64,000 nt of DNA from Moritella viscosa (GTDB lineage: Bacteria; Pseudomonadota; Gammaproteobacteria; Enterobacterales; Moritellaceae), in contig LN554852.1 in the NCBI GenBank assembly GCA_000953735.1, forward strand, positions 4,723,846-4,787,845. Direction: 5' to 3'. The position numbers and the translations under genes were made by a program. This document shows positions 25,848 through 34,448 of the stretch, piece after piece (positions within the stretch are counted from its first letter, which is position 1; the number at the start of each line of letters is the position of its first letter). Under the pieces are notes generated by a model. That model saw only the letters and a program-made list of their open reading frames with translations, had not been told where the DNA came from and did not search any database.

Positions 25848-27323
25848 ATGCACTTAAAAAAGTTAAGTCTCTTAACTATTTTACTGCTATCTCTCGGCTT
25901 AACTGGCTGTGGTAGTGATAACTTAGACGCAGTCACAAGTAGCTCTGGTGATACAATCTCTGGTAATGGTAGTAATACAGGCTCCGGTGACGATACTGAT
26001 AACAGTAGTAACGAAGATACCGTTTACACTGCCAGTGGTAATTTATCACCCAAAGTTATCCAACGCGGGCAAACATTTACTTTCAACTATTACTTAGATA
26101 AAACACCTGATGCTGCCGTTATTTACGATATTGACATTGTTGGCACTGCAATCCAAGGCACAAACCAAGATTACACCATCAGTAATGCTTCAACCCTCAC
26201 CTTTGCTAAAGGCTCGACGACAACAAGCCTCACTATCACTACCTATCAAAAAGATGATGTATATGATACGCGAACTCTGTCATTAACGTTTACTGGTAAT
26301 GTCGGTGAACCAGCAACAATTAATCTGCTCATCTCGGGTAATGTTTATCTTAATGATACAGGCATAAACGATTATTCCGACGGTAGTAACTTCAACCTAG
26401 GAGCACAACCAGGCGGCGATCTTGCTCTGCAAGATGCGGCATATGGACTGGATGTCATTATTAACCCTAATACGCTAGCAAATGCTGGCGGTGATACCCA
26501 AGATGCAAGTAGTCAATTCTATAAAAACAGCCGCGATATAGACAATGCAGATACTGAATATAAAGGTCGAGCTGGATTTCGCTTTGTCAAGATTGGTAAT
26601 GACGGTATGCCGAGAACGGCTAACAACACAAATTATGAGTGTGTGAAAGATGAAATTACTGGATTAACTTGGCAGATTAAAGGCCCTACAAATACCATTA
26701 GCCCAGATCCTGTCATTGCAGATAGGTTTCAAATGTCAAACAAACAAAATTACAGTGCAGCCAACTTTACCTACCTATGGAATGCTTCAGCATTGGGAAC
26801 TCAAGGCAAGGGCTGGGAATCTTCTCTTAATGATGGTCCACTTGAAGACGCTGGAGATGGCAATGACTTCGCTAATCCTTATTGCGGTTATCGCAATGAT
26901 CTTTATGGCCGTGCCCAATCTCTTTATTGTAGTTCAGGTTCTTATGCTAATGAAGCCAACTTTATCGGAGCCTGCGGACAAACTAACTGGATGGTACCGA
27001 CCGTAGAACAATTAAGAAGTATCATTGATTACAGTAAAGTGACAGATTACTCAAGCTTATCATTAGCAACAGAGCATGCTCTGGATAGCAATTTCTTTGA
27101 TTGTACAAGCAATGACTGCGTGATAAGTAATGATAGTAATCCCGTTTACTGGACCTCATCACAAGTAAAAGGAGCAGAGTCTCTGGCTTGGTGTATCAAT
27201 CTGCAAACAGGCAACGTTAATACCTGTAATAAAGATGAAGCGCGTAAAGTGATGCTGGTAAGCAGTAATATCCCAGCTGAATTTTTCACTCAAGCTGCTG
27301 ATGATTCAGCCGAATCAGAATAA
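25848..27323 (+). CDS. Surface lipoprotein with Calx-beta-like and DUF1566-like domains
   Basis: Function unknown. The 491-residue protein begins with a lipoprotein signal whose lipobox is LTGC (Cys near residue 21), followed by a Ser/Gly/Asp/Asn-rich low-complexity linker to about residue 62. Residues 65-165 resemble a Calx-beta-type beta sandwich. Residues 250-475 resemble DUF1566, with the typical CVKDEITGLTWQ opening, an NWMVPTVEQLRSI core and YWTSS motif. DUF1566 occurs in adhesin-like surface proteins such as Legionella Lcl. A second DUF1566 gene follows after only a few bases, so they are probably co-expressed. The start has an AAGGA site. Adhesion or polysaccharide binding is a guess. 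Confidence 0.75.
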   Translation: MHLKKLSLLTILLLSLGLTGCGSDNLDAVTSSSGDTISGNGSNTGSGDDTDNSSNEDTVYTASGNLSPKVIQRGQTFTFNYYLDKTPDAAVIYDIDIVGTAIQGTNQDYTISNASTLTFAKGSTTTSLTITTYQKDDVYDTRTLSLTFTGNVGEPATINLLISGNVYLNDTGINDYSDGSNFNLGAQPGGDLALQDAAYGLDVIINPNTLANAGGDTQDASSQFYKNSRDIDNADTEYKGRAGFRFVKIGNDGMPRTANNTNYECVKDEITGLTWQIKGPTNTISPDPVIADRFQMSNKQNYSAANFTYLWNASALGTQGKGWESSLNDGPLEDAGDGNDFANPYCGYRNDLYGRAQSLYCSSGSYANEANFIGACGQTNWMVPTVEQLRSIIDYSKVTDYSSLSLATEHALDSNFFDCTSNDCVISNDSNPVYWTSSQVKGAESLAWCINLQTGNVNTCNKDEARKVMLVSSNIPAEFFTQAADDSAESE

Positions 27324-27337
27324 TAGGAGCTATGACA

Positions 27338-27916
27338 ATGATTAAATCAACAACCATATTACTACTAAGCTCAAGTCTATTTAGCTTCGCTGCTATTGCG
27401 GCATCCGATCCTGTCGGCATCAACTGCGATCCGACTCTATATCAAGATTATACCCCGTCTGATTTTATTGATAATAAAGATGGTAGCGTTACCGATCTGC
27501 GCACCAGCTTAATCTGGGCAAAATGCAGTATAGGACAAACCTATACACTATCATCAAACTCATGTTCAGGCAGTGGCGCTATTAGTTATGCAACATGGAG
27601 AGAAGCACTTGCCGCTGCAGATAGTTACAGTATCAATGGCACTACAGGTTGGCGTTTGCCCAATATCAAAGAATTGGGATCACTCGTTGATCGCAGTTGC
27701 GCAGAACCTACAATTAATTTAACGCTATTTCCAAATACCGTATCCAGTGTTTATTATTCAAGTACACCATTTAAAGGTAGCGCGAATGGCACTGAATACA
27801 GCCATCTAGTATCACGGGTTATCGATTTTTCTAAAGGTACTGAAATGCCACTCGGGCAACATGATAGTTCGCTAACTACTTATGCGGTACGCGCAGTAAA
27901 AGGTGGTTATCGCTAA
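27338..27916 (+). CDS. Exported DUF1566-like protein
   Basis: Function unknown. I prefer the ATG at 27338 because AGGAG lies eight bases upstream; the ATG at 27332 is only two bases from it. The 192-residue protein has a cleavable signal peptide (ending AAIAA) and then a DUF1566-like domain: NKDGSVTDLRTSLIWAKC, ATWREALAAAD, GWRLPNIKEL and YYSSTPF. Four or more cysteines suggest disulfides in the periplasm or outside. It follows the lipoprotein gene by 14 bases and shares its fold family, so the pair may act together. Confidence 0.75.
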   Translation: MIKSTTILLLSSSLFSFAAIAASDPVGINCDPTLYQDYTPSDFIDNKDGSVTDLRTSLIWAKCSIGQTYTLSSNSCSGSGAISYATWREALAAADSYSINGTTGWRLPNIKELGSLVDRSCAEPTINLTLFPNTVSSVYYSSTPFKGSANGTEYSHLVSRVIDFSKGTEMPLGQHDSSLTTYAVRAVKGGYR

Positions 27917-27943
27917 TCGATAAATAAATCGGTTAAGATCAAC

Positions 27944-27969
27944 AACGGCGAGCTTAGCTCGCCGTTTTC
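27944..27969. terminator. Terminator between the DUF1566 pair and dapA
   Basis: AACGGCGAGC (27944-27953) pairs with GCTCGCCGTT (27957-27966) around a three-base loop, followed by TTT. It ends the DUF1566 pair and could also act on dapA from the other side. Confidence 0.8.
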
Positions 27970-27997
27970 ATTATTTATAAACCCTACACCATCACGC

Positions 27998-28915
27998 TTA
28001 AATCAACTCTAATTCAACCATGGCTGCACGAATTTCATCTTTGGTACCTTGGGTCAGTTCAATAACAGGTAAACGGCACTCAGGTTCACACAAGCCTAAT
28101 AATGACACCGCATACTTCACACCTGCTGGGCTTGTTTCTTTAAACATTAAGTTATGTAGCGTAATCAAACGATCTTGCAATTCTCTCGCTTCTACATATT
28201 TACCCGCAAACGTTAATTCCTGCACTTCTGCATACAGTTTTGGCGCCACATTAGCAGACACCGAAATTAAGCCATTACCACCAGATACATTATAAGCAAC
28301 CGTTGTGCAATCATCGCCAGACAGGAAAGAGAAGTCACCTTTAATTAATTGACGCTCTAACCAAGGACGCGACAGATCCCCTGTTGCATCTTTAATACCG
28401 ACAACATTTTCAAGCTCAGCCATACGTGCTAACGTTTCTGGTTGGATATCAACTATTGCACGGCCTGGAATATTATAAACAATGATAGGTAAGTCATTAT
28501 TATCGTTAATTGCTTTAAAATGTTGATATAAACCTTCCTGACAAGGTCGGTTATAATAACCAGCAACATGTAACGTCGCGATAGCACCCGCCGCTTGCGC
28601 ATGATTAGAAAGTAAGATTGCATCAGTTGGGTTATTTGAACCTGCACCAGCGATAACCGGTAAACGACCAGCAGCTTGATTCACCACAATATCAAGGATC
28701 TGGCAATGCTCTTCTAATGAAAGTGTTGGGCATTCCCCCGTTGTACCCACAGCAACAATACCATGCGTTCCCTGCTCTACATGCCAGTCAACGAGATTAC
28801 GTAATGCTGGTTCGTCAATTTCATTGTTTTTAAACGGGGTAACCAAGGCAACAATTGAGCCTTTAAGTAATTCTTTCATTGCTGATTTATCGGTGACCGT
28901 TGAGTTAACACTCAT
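27998..28915 (-). CDS. dapA: 4-hydroxy-tetrahydrodipicolinate synthase
   Basis: Condenses pyruvate with aspartate semialdehyde, the first committed step of lysine and diaminopimelate synthesis. The 305-residue protein starts at an ATG behind GGAG, with about 12 more N-terminal residues than E. coli DapA. Catalytic residues are present: Thr58/Thr59 in GTTGE, Tyr121 (YYNRP), Tyr147, Arg152 and the Schiff-base Lys175 (VVGIKDATG). Oddities: GTTGEC replaces GTTGES, and AGYYN replaces TPYYN. Phrases such as YNIPGR, ARMAELENVVGIKDATGD and AGVKYAVSLLG look more like alphaproteobacterial DapA than enteric DapA. The usual neighbour bamC is absent. An apparent attenuator precedes it. A DapA-family lyase with another substrate is possible. 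Confidence 0.85.
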   Translation of the reverse strand: MSVNSTVTDKSAMKELLKGSIVALVTPFKNNEIDEPALRNLVDWHVEQGTHGIVAVGTTGECPTLSLEEHCQILDIVVNQAAGRLPVIAGAGSNNPTDAILLSNHAQAAGAIATLHVAGYYNRPCQEGLYQHFKAINDNNDLPIIVYNIPGRAIVDIQPETLARMAELENVVGIKDATGDLSRPWLERQLIKGDFSFLSGDDCTTVAYNVSGGNGLISVSANVAPKLYAEVQELTFAGKYVEARELQDRLITLHNLMFKETSPAGVKYAVSLLGLCEPECRLPVIELTQGTKDEIRAAMVELELI

Positions 28916-28935
28916 AGAAGCTCCATTTCGATTAT

Positions 28936-28972
28936 AAAAAAACCTCGATTACATAAATTGCGGTCGAGGTTT
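28936..28972 (-). terminator. Intrinsic terminator in the dapA leader (attenuator)
   Basis: On the minus strand AAACCTCGA (28972-28964) pairs with TCGAGGTTT (28948-28940), followed by seven U (28942-28936). It sits only 21 bases before the dapA ATG and downstream of the only good promoter. No other minus-strand gene ends here, so it should act inside the dapA transcript. CTCGAG at 28992-28997 could pair with its 5' arm as an antiterminator. Confidence 0.7.
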
Positions 28973-29004
28973 CTATAGGGATTTATATGTTCTCGAGTCA
29001 CATG

Positions 29005-29058
29005 CTACGTTAGCTTTAATTTGCCTTGTTTATCTTGTTTTCGTTTAGAATTAAGCAT
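29005..29058 (-). CDS. Candidate lysine-rich leader peptide of dapA
   Basis: A 17-codon frame, ATG to TAG, reading MLNSKRKQDKQGKLKLT; five of the 17 residues are lysine. It lies between the dapA promoter and the leader terminator, as leader peptides do in his, thr and trp operons. ACAUGCU at its start (29060-29054) can pair with AGCAUGU just after its stop (29006-29000), a possible region 1:2 hairpin. The ribosome-binding site is weak (only GAG eight bases upstream). Translation is unproven, and a chance ORF of this size is possible. Confidence 0.4.
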   Translation of the reverse strand: MLNSKRKQDKQGKLKLT

Positions 29059-29114
29059 GTATTAAACTCGTATAGTTTGAAAAATTATTTATAAAACTGA
29101 TTGTGTATCATTCA

Positions 29115-29143
29115 ATAATTCTTCATTCACTGCAAAATGTCAA
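29115..29143 (-). promoter_or_regulatory. Sigma-70 promoter of dapA
   Basis: Minus strand: TTGACA (29143-29138), a 17-base spacer, then AATTAT (29120-29115). The start point would be near 29108, giving a leader of about 190 bases that contains the small lysine-rich ORF and the terminator. Confidence 0.6.
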
Positions 29144-29235
29144 GCGGGTTAAGCATAAGAAAAAACAAAGAAGACCATCCCACAAGGTAAAGCGATACTT
29201 AAGTAACGCCGAGGTGCATAATCAGCAAACCGAAA

Positions 29236-29272
29236 GGAGAGGATATTGAAGTAATTTGGGTATATACTCTCC
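29236..29272. repeat. Hairpin with possible dispersed-repeat core upstream of rsmC
   Basis: GGAGAG (29236-29241) pairs with CTCTCC (29267-29272), with an inner ATAT/ATAT stem (29243-29246, 29262-29265) and a 15-base loop. The core TTGAAGTAATTTGGGTATA resembles short dispersed repeats I recall from related marine and insect-pathogen genomes; that recollection is unverified and no second copy was seen here. The surrounding 29160-29312 holds no ORF. Confidence 0.45.
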
Positions 29273-29312
29273 GGCCAGATCTTCGACCAAATTAAGTAAA
29301 GAGCCCAGACCC

Positions 29313-30347
29313 ATGATCAGCAATAGCTATACCCCAGCAAGTCAATTACTCGAACGTAATACTGCACATTTTGAAGATAAAGACCTGTTGATTGCGGGTT
29401 ACATCGAAGATACATTTCCTGCTGAGTTAGCAAAAATAGCTAAAAAAGTAACGCTATTCAGCTACGATTACTCTGCTAAGCTACATTATGATAATGTCAG
29501 CAATATTGATAATCATTGCTCTACAGAATATCAAGCAGTTAAGAAACACCAAGTAGCATTGATTTATATGTCAAAATCAAAAGCAGAAGTAGAGTACCTA
29601 TTAGCCAACATTACAGAGCATCTTGAAGATGACGCGATGATCTTCATGGTTGGTGAGAATAATGCAGGTATTCGCAGCGCCAATAAATTCTTTGCCCCTT
29701 ATGGCGATATTTGTAACAAACTAGATGCAGCACGTCGTAGCTCACTATTTGTAACTCAATTGAATAAACCTGTGGCTAAATTTGTGCAAAGTGATTGGAT
29801 CACAACATTCCCAATGACAGTGAAAGGGATCGAGCTAACCGTATGTACATTACCGGGAGTATTTAGCCACGGAAAACTGGATACTGGCAGTAATATTCTA
29901 CTTAATAACCTACACAAAAAACCATCAGGTCGTGTGCTTGATCTTGGTTGTGGTGCAGGTATTATCGGTAGTTATATCGCGAAACGTTTCCCTGAAAGCA
30001 AAGTTGAAATGACAGATGTTAGTGCGCTTGCTGTTAAATCAAGTCAATTAACATTAGCGGCAAATGAATTAGCTGGTAAAGCGTACCTTTCTGATGTGTA
30101 TTCTGATATTAGTGGTACGTTTGATTATATTATTTCTAACCCACCGTTCCATGCTGGTTTAAAAACACATTATGCAAGTACTGAAACATTCTTAAAAGAA
30201 GCGCATAATTACATTAATCCACGCGGTCATTTAGTCTTAGTTGCAAATAGCTTCCTTAAATACCCAGAAATCATCGAAGCTGCTTTTGGGCATTGCTTAC
30301 TACAAATAAAATCATCTAAGTTCGCTGTTTACTACGCTAATAAATAG
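29313..30347 (+). CDS. rsmC: 16S rRNA (guanine1207-N2)-methyltransferase
   Basis: Methylates G1207 of 16S rRNA using S-adenosylmethionine. I chose the ATG at 29313 (MISNSYTPASQLLERN), giving 344 residues; an in-frame TTG at 29256 lies in a hairpin. The N-terminal half is the degenerate methyltransferase domain of RsmC. The C-terminal half carries the AdoMet motif VLDLGCGAGIIGSYI and the catalytic NPPF (ISNPPFHAG). The stop region is tandemly duplicated (16-base unit). It is divergent from dapA and ends at a shared terminator with the acyltransferase gene. Confidence 0.93.
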   Translation: MISNSYTPASQLLERNTAHFEDKDLLIAGYIEDTFPAELAKIAKKVTLFSYDYSAKLHYDNVSNIDNHCSTEYQAVKKHQVALIYMSKSKAEVEYLLANITEHLEDDAMIFMVGENNAGIRSANKFFAPYGDICNKLDAARRSSLFVTQLNKPVAKFVQSDWITTFPMTVKGIELTVCTLPGVFSHGKLDTGSNILLNNLHKKPSGRVLDLGCGAGIIGSYIAKRFPESKVEMTDVSALAVKSSQLTLAANELAGKAYLSDVYSDISGTFDYIISNPPFHAGLKTHYASTETFLKEAHNYINPRGHLVLVANSFLKYPEIIEAAFGHCLLQIKSSKFAVYYANK

Positions 30348-30418
30348 TTACGCTAATAAATAAGTCCGCGAATCAATAGTTACACTAATAACGCATTGCG
30401 TTAATAAATAGCATAAAT

Positions 30419-30456
30419 AAAAACGCCCATCACAATTCGATTGTGATGGGCGTTTT
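30419..30456. terminator. Bidirectional terminator between rsmC and plsC-like gene
   Basis: AAAACGCCCATCACAAT and ATTGTGATGGGCGTTTT form a near-perfect 17-base stem with a three-base loop and runs of A and T on the two sides. It is the strongest terminator in the window. Confidence 0.92.
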
Positions 30457-30522
30457 ACTATTAACAAAACGTTATTTATCTTAAATTCAGATACAGCATT
30501 TAAGCTAAACTTACCAATCTAA

Positions 30523-31242
30523 TTAAGCATCTCTTGCTTCTACAGATAACTCGTCAATACGCTTTTTCATTATCGCGTGCACGTCCGTTGATAACTTTCT
30601 TACCGAACTGCGTTCTAATCCCACTGTTGGAATCGGTGCCATAATCTCAATAATCACTTCGCCATTATCCCAGCGGTTTAATTTAATTTTGTTATGCGTA
30701 TTTGAACAACATACTGGCACAATCGGTACTTCCGCTTGAATTGCAGTATGGAATGCACCGGTTTTAAACGGTAATAAACCACGACCACGGCTACGCGTAC
30801 CTTCAGCAAACATCCAAATACTCAAGTGACCTTTACGAATACGATCCGCTACCGCAGAAATAGTACCGACCGCTTTACTTTTGTTATTACGGTCAATCAA
30901 AATATTACCCGACAACCAATATACAAAACCAAAAATAGGTACCCAAACTAAGCTTTTCTTACCGACTGATACAGTCCCAGGTTGTACTGCTGCAGTCATG
31001 GTCATCAAATCAAAATTGTTTTGATGATTGCCAACAAATACATACGGACCACCATCATTCAAATCCGCAGGTTTCCGTACAATTAGTTTAATTCCCATAA
31101 GTCGCGCCAAACGAGAGAAGTTTCGCGCCACACATGCCACGTGTTTTGGATTTCTAGGTTGTAAGCTAAATCGCACTACACTCATGATCAATAAATAGAT
31201 CATAAATAGCATGACCAAGACTAAACGACTAATTAATAACAT
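30523..31242 (-). CDS. plsC: 1-acyl-sn-glycerol-3-phosphate acyltransferase
   Basis: Acylates lysophosphatidic acid at the inner membrane to phosphatidic acid. The 239-residue protein has an N-terminal membrane helix (about 1-24), the catalytic NHQNNFD (His73, Asp78) and FAEGTRSRG, the glycerophosphate-binding motif. The ATG follows AGAGGGT. It lies just downstream of parC on the same strand, as in E. coli and Vibrio, where plsC follows parC. A paralogous acyltransferase is possible, but the context supports PlsC. Confidence 0.9.
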   Translation of the reverse strand: MLLISRLVLVMLFMIYLLIMSVVRFSLQPRNPKHVACVARNFSRLARLMGIKLIVRKPADLNDGGPYVFVGNHQNNFDLMTMTAAVQPGTVSVGKKSLVWVPIFGFVYWLSGNILIDRNNKSKAVGTISAVADRIRKGHLSIWMFAEGTRSRGRGLLPFKTGAFHTAIQAEVPIVPVCCSNTHNKIKLNRWDNGEVIIEIMAPIPTVGLERSSVRKLSTDVHAIMKKRIDELSVEARDA

Positions 31243-31309
31243 TTGTAACCCTCTTTTAACATGGCAGCAGTATACCTAGCCGATACTCGGTGTACAAGCG
31301 TTAGCTGAA

Positions 31310-33565
31310 TCATTCATCCACAACTTCTAACGTATCAACACGCTGTAACCCGCGTGGTAGCTTAAACCCACGACGTCCACGTTCACCTTTATAGTGTTCT
31401 AAATCAACAGGTTTCAAGGTTAACTTACGCTTTCCAGCATAAAGTGTTACCGACTTCCCTTCGGGAACTATAGTCAACATTTGCACAAATTCTTCACGAC
31501 TTTTTACACGTGCTGACGGGATATTCATTAACTTATTCCCTTTGCCTTTCGATAATAACGGTAATGATGACAGAGGGAAAATCAACATCCGACCTTCGTT
31601 GGAGATAATTAAACAGTGATCAGTCGTTATATCAGTCACCGCGTGTGGCTCAATCACTAAACCGCCAACTGGCAAGGTTAATAATGCTTTACCGTTTTTA
31701 TTACGGCTCACCATATCACTAAATTTACCAATGAAACCATAACCCGCATCAGAACTCAGTAAGAACTGTTGGTTATCTTCAGCCATAATAGCGTGGGTAA
31801 AGGTTTTCCCCGCCGCTAGCGTAAAGCGGGTCGTTAATGGTTCACCCTGACTACGCGCAGATGGTAATGTATGCGCATCAAGTGCAAACGAACGACCACT
31901 TGAATCAATGAATACCGCAGGACAGTTACTACGTCCTTCTGCAGCATCTTTATAACCATCACTGGCTTTATAGCTGAGTCCTTTGGCATCTACATCATGA
32001 CCCTTGGCACAACGTGCCCAACCTTGTTGTGATAACACTACCGTCACGGCTTCATTTGGCATTAATTCTTTTTCAGTTAACGCTTTAGCTTCTTTACGCT
32101 CGATGATAGGTGAACGACGTTCATCACCAAATTTCTCTGCATCTGCAATTAATTCTTTTTTTACTAATGTCGCTAAGCGTCGATCTGAACTTAATAGTTG
32201 TTCAAGTTTATGGCGTTCGGTATTTAATTCACCTTGCTCACCACGAATACGCATTTCTTCTAACTTAGCTAAATGACGAAGTTTAAGTTCCAGTACCGCT
32301 TCAGCTTGTTTAACCGATAAATCAAAACGTGCAATTAACTCAGTTTTTGGATCATCATAGTTGCGAATGATTTCAATCACTTCATCAATGTTTAAAAATG
32401 CGATCAATAAACCATCGAGCATATGTAAACGTGTGAGCACTTTATCCAAACGGAATTGCAGACGACGACGTACCGTAGTACGACGGAACTCCAACCATTC
32501 TAATAATATTTTCTTTAAACCTTTAACTTGCGGCTTGTCATTCAAACCGATCATGTTCAAGTTAACACGGTAGTTTTTTTCAAGATCAGTACTGGCAAAT
32601 AGATGCGCCATTAACTGCTCGATATCGATGCGGTTAGAGCGTGGTATTATCACTAATCTCGTTGGATTTTCATGGTCAGATTCATCACGTAAATCAGCCA
32701 CCATCGGTAATTTCTTCGCCTGCATTTGCGCAGCAATTTGTTCTAAAATTTTACCACCAGACACTTGATGAGGCAGCGCGCTAATCACGATATCACCATT
32801 TTCAATGCCAAATACCGCACGCATCTTAATGCTACCCTTACCAGTTTCGTAGATCTTAGCGATATCTTTTTCTGGGGTGATAATTTCTGCTTCAGTCGGG
32901 TAATCAGGTCCTTTCACATACGCCATCAATTCAGACAGTTCAGCTTTTGGCTTATCAATCAAATGTAGGCATGCATTCGTCACTTCGCGCACGTTATGTG
33001 GTGGAATATCTGTTGCCATACCAACCGCAATGCCGGTCACACCATTTAATAAGATATGCGGTAACCGTGCAGGTAATAGCTGGGGCTCTTTCATAGTGCC
33101 ATCGAAGTTAGGAGACCAATCAACAGTACCTAACCCTACTTCACCTAATAATACTTCCGAAAATTTTGATAATTTAGCTTCGGTATAACGCATTGCCGCA
33201 AATGATTTCGGATCATCCGGTGCACCCCAGTTCCCCTGACCATCGACTAATGGATAACGATAAGAAAAAGGTTGCGCCATGAGCACCATGGCTTCATAAC
33301 AAGCACTATCGCCATGAGGATGGTACTTACCGAGTACGTCACCGACAGTACGTGCTGATTTCTTATATTTAGCCCCTGCGTGTAACCCCAGTTCTGACAT
33401 TGCGTAAGTGATACGTCGTTGTACTGGCTTTAACCCGTCACCAATATGAGGCAAGGCACGATCCATAATCACATACATGGAATAATTCAAATATGCTTGC
33501 TCAGTAAATTCCCTTAGCGGTTGCTCTTCGACACCCTCTAAGCTCATATCAATAACGTCAGTCAT
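31310..33565 (-). CDS. parC: DNA topoisomerase IV subunit A
   Basis: Decatenates daughter chromosomes together with ParE. I chose the ATG at 33565 (AGGAA site); an in-frame TTG immediately before it would only add one residue. The 751-residue protein has the winged-helix/tower core, catalytic Tyr127 (AAMRYTEA) and a short ParC-type C-terminal beta-pinwheel, not the longer GyrA one. The quinolone-determining residues are wild type: Ser87 and Glu91 ([12 protein letters not shown]), equivalent to E. coli Ser80 and Glu84. parE is not in the window. plsC follows on the same strand. Confidence 0.95.
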   Translation of the reverse strand: MTDVIDMSLEGVEEQPLREFTEQAYLNYSMYVIMDRALPHIGDGLKPVQRRITYAMSELGLHAGAKYKKSARTVGDVLGKYHPHGDSACYEAMVLMAQPFSYRYPLVDGQGNWGAPDDPKSFAAMRYTEAKLSKFSEVLLGEVGLGTVDWSPNFDGTMKEPQLLPARLPHILLNGVTGIAVGMATDIPPHNVREVTNACLHLIDKPKAELSELMAYVKGPDYPTEAEIITPEKDIAKIYETGKGSIKMRAVFGIENGDIVISALPHQVSGGKILEQIAAQMQAKKLPMVADLRDESDHENPTRLVIIPRSNRIDIEQLMAHLFASTDLEKNYRVNLNMIGLNDKPQVKGLKKILLEWLEFRRTTVRRRLQFRLDKVLTRLHMLDGLLIAFLNIDEVIEIIRNYDDPKTELIARFDLSVKQAEAVLELKLRHLAKLEEMRIRGEQGELNTERHKLEQLLSSDRRLATLVKKELIADAEKFGDERRSPIIERKEAKALTEKELMPNEAVTVVLSQQGWARCAKGHDVDAKGLSYKASDGYKDAAEGRSNCPAVFIDSSGRSFALDAHTLPSARSQGEPLTTRFTLAAGKTFTHAIMAEDNQQFLLSSDAGYGFIGKFSDMVSRNKNGKALLTLPVGGLVIEPHAVTDITTDHCLIISNEGRMLIFPLSSLPLLSKGKGNKLMNIPSARVKSREEFVQMLTIVPEGKSVTLYAGKRKLTLKPVDLEHYKGERGRRGFKLPRGLQRVDTLEVVDE

Positions 33566-33815
33566 CAAGATTCCTGTTATTTAGAATAAAGTAAAAATTT
33601 CACATTCAAAGGCGAAAACAACATATGCTATTCTTCAGCATTTATACTATGATAAAACGCGCAATAAAATTATCTTAGATAATAACAAAAATTTGTATTG
33701 TTTAGTGCCGTTATAGATAGTTATTTCAACTATAACGCGCCAATATTGTGATTATCTAAAGTAACTTTAATTAGCTCAAAATCCGATTAAAAACATAAAT
33801 GACAGGAAATTAATC

Positions 33816-34415
33816 ATGGGGAGCAATGCATTATATTCTCTTATCGAAAAAACTAAATTATTATTTCCATCATTAACAAAACGCGTTAATGCGTTACGCA
33901 GTACATATCAGTCTCTGCCCAATATTCACCGCAAATTACTACCCGTGCTATCATTGGTTGTCATCGTGTTACTTATTATTCCAATATCAAATGACATAAC
34001 TAATAGTGAAGAGGCCAGCAGCGAACGTAAGTCAATCGCACTGACGATCACATCGACACAAAATGTAGCAAATAAAGCGGGCCTAGGACAGAGTAAAACT
34101 CGTAATTCCCCGCCTCCGGTACAAATTAAACTACTAGATCCTGAAAATATCGACGGAGAATGGCGCGCGCATGTCATTCGCAAAGGTGATTCTGTTTACC
34201 GGATTTTTCGTCAATATGATATTCCCTCTGCTGTACTGCATGATTTAATCGCATTACGCACACCAGAGCAATACATTACGAAAGTGAAGCCAGGGCAGAT
34301 TATGTCATTTTATATCTCGACGGCAGGCAAGCTAATACAGCTTCGCATTAGTGATGTAGATAGTGAACCTGTGCTATTTTCGTTACGTGAAGATGGTAGT
34401 TATATTTATCAGTAG
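33816..34415 (+). CDS. OapA/YtfB-like membrane protein with LysM-like domain
   Basis: Probable cell-envelope protein of the opacity-associated protein A family, to which E. coli YtfB (a division-site peptidoglycan-binding protein) belongs. The 199-residue sequence has a basic cytoplasmic N-terminus, one transmembrane helix (about 41-57, LLPVLSLVVIVLLIIPI), a linker, and a C-terminal OapA/LysM-like domain (about 110-199, HVIRKGDSVYRIFRQYDIP). An AGGAAA site precedes the ATG. No coding gene lies in the 250 bases upstream. The family link rests on domain order and I did not search it. Confidence 0.75.
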   Translation: MGSNALYSLIEKTKLLFPSLTKRVNALRSTYQSLPNIHRKLLPVLSLVVIVLLIIPISNDITNSEEASSERKSIALTITSTQNVANKAGLGQSKTRNSPPPVQIKLLDPENIDGEWRAHVIRKGDSVYRIFRQYDIPSAVLHDLIALRTPEQYITKVKPGQIMSFYISTAGKLIQLRISDVDSEPVLFSLREDGSYIYQ

Positions 34416-34448
34416 CATCATATTTAGATAATAAAAGAACAGGGTAAC

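Noticed and set aside
28940-28972. Bidirectional terminator for a rightward transcript
   Set aside because: On the plus strand only three T follow the stem, and no rightward gene ends there; it fits the minus-strand dapA leader only.
29190-29312. A lysine or other riboswitch on the plus strand upstream of rsmC (GAGGTGCA, GGCCAGAT words)
   Set aside because: Words recall a lysine riboswitch but are in the wrong order, the conserved core is absent, and rsmC is not a lysine gene.
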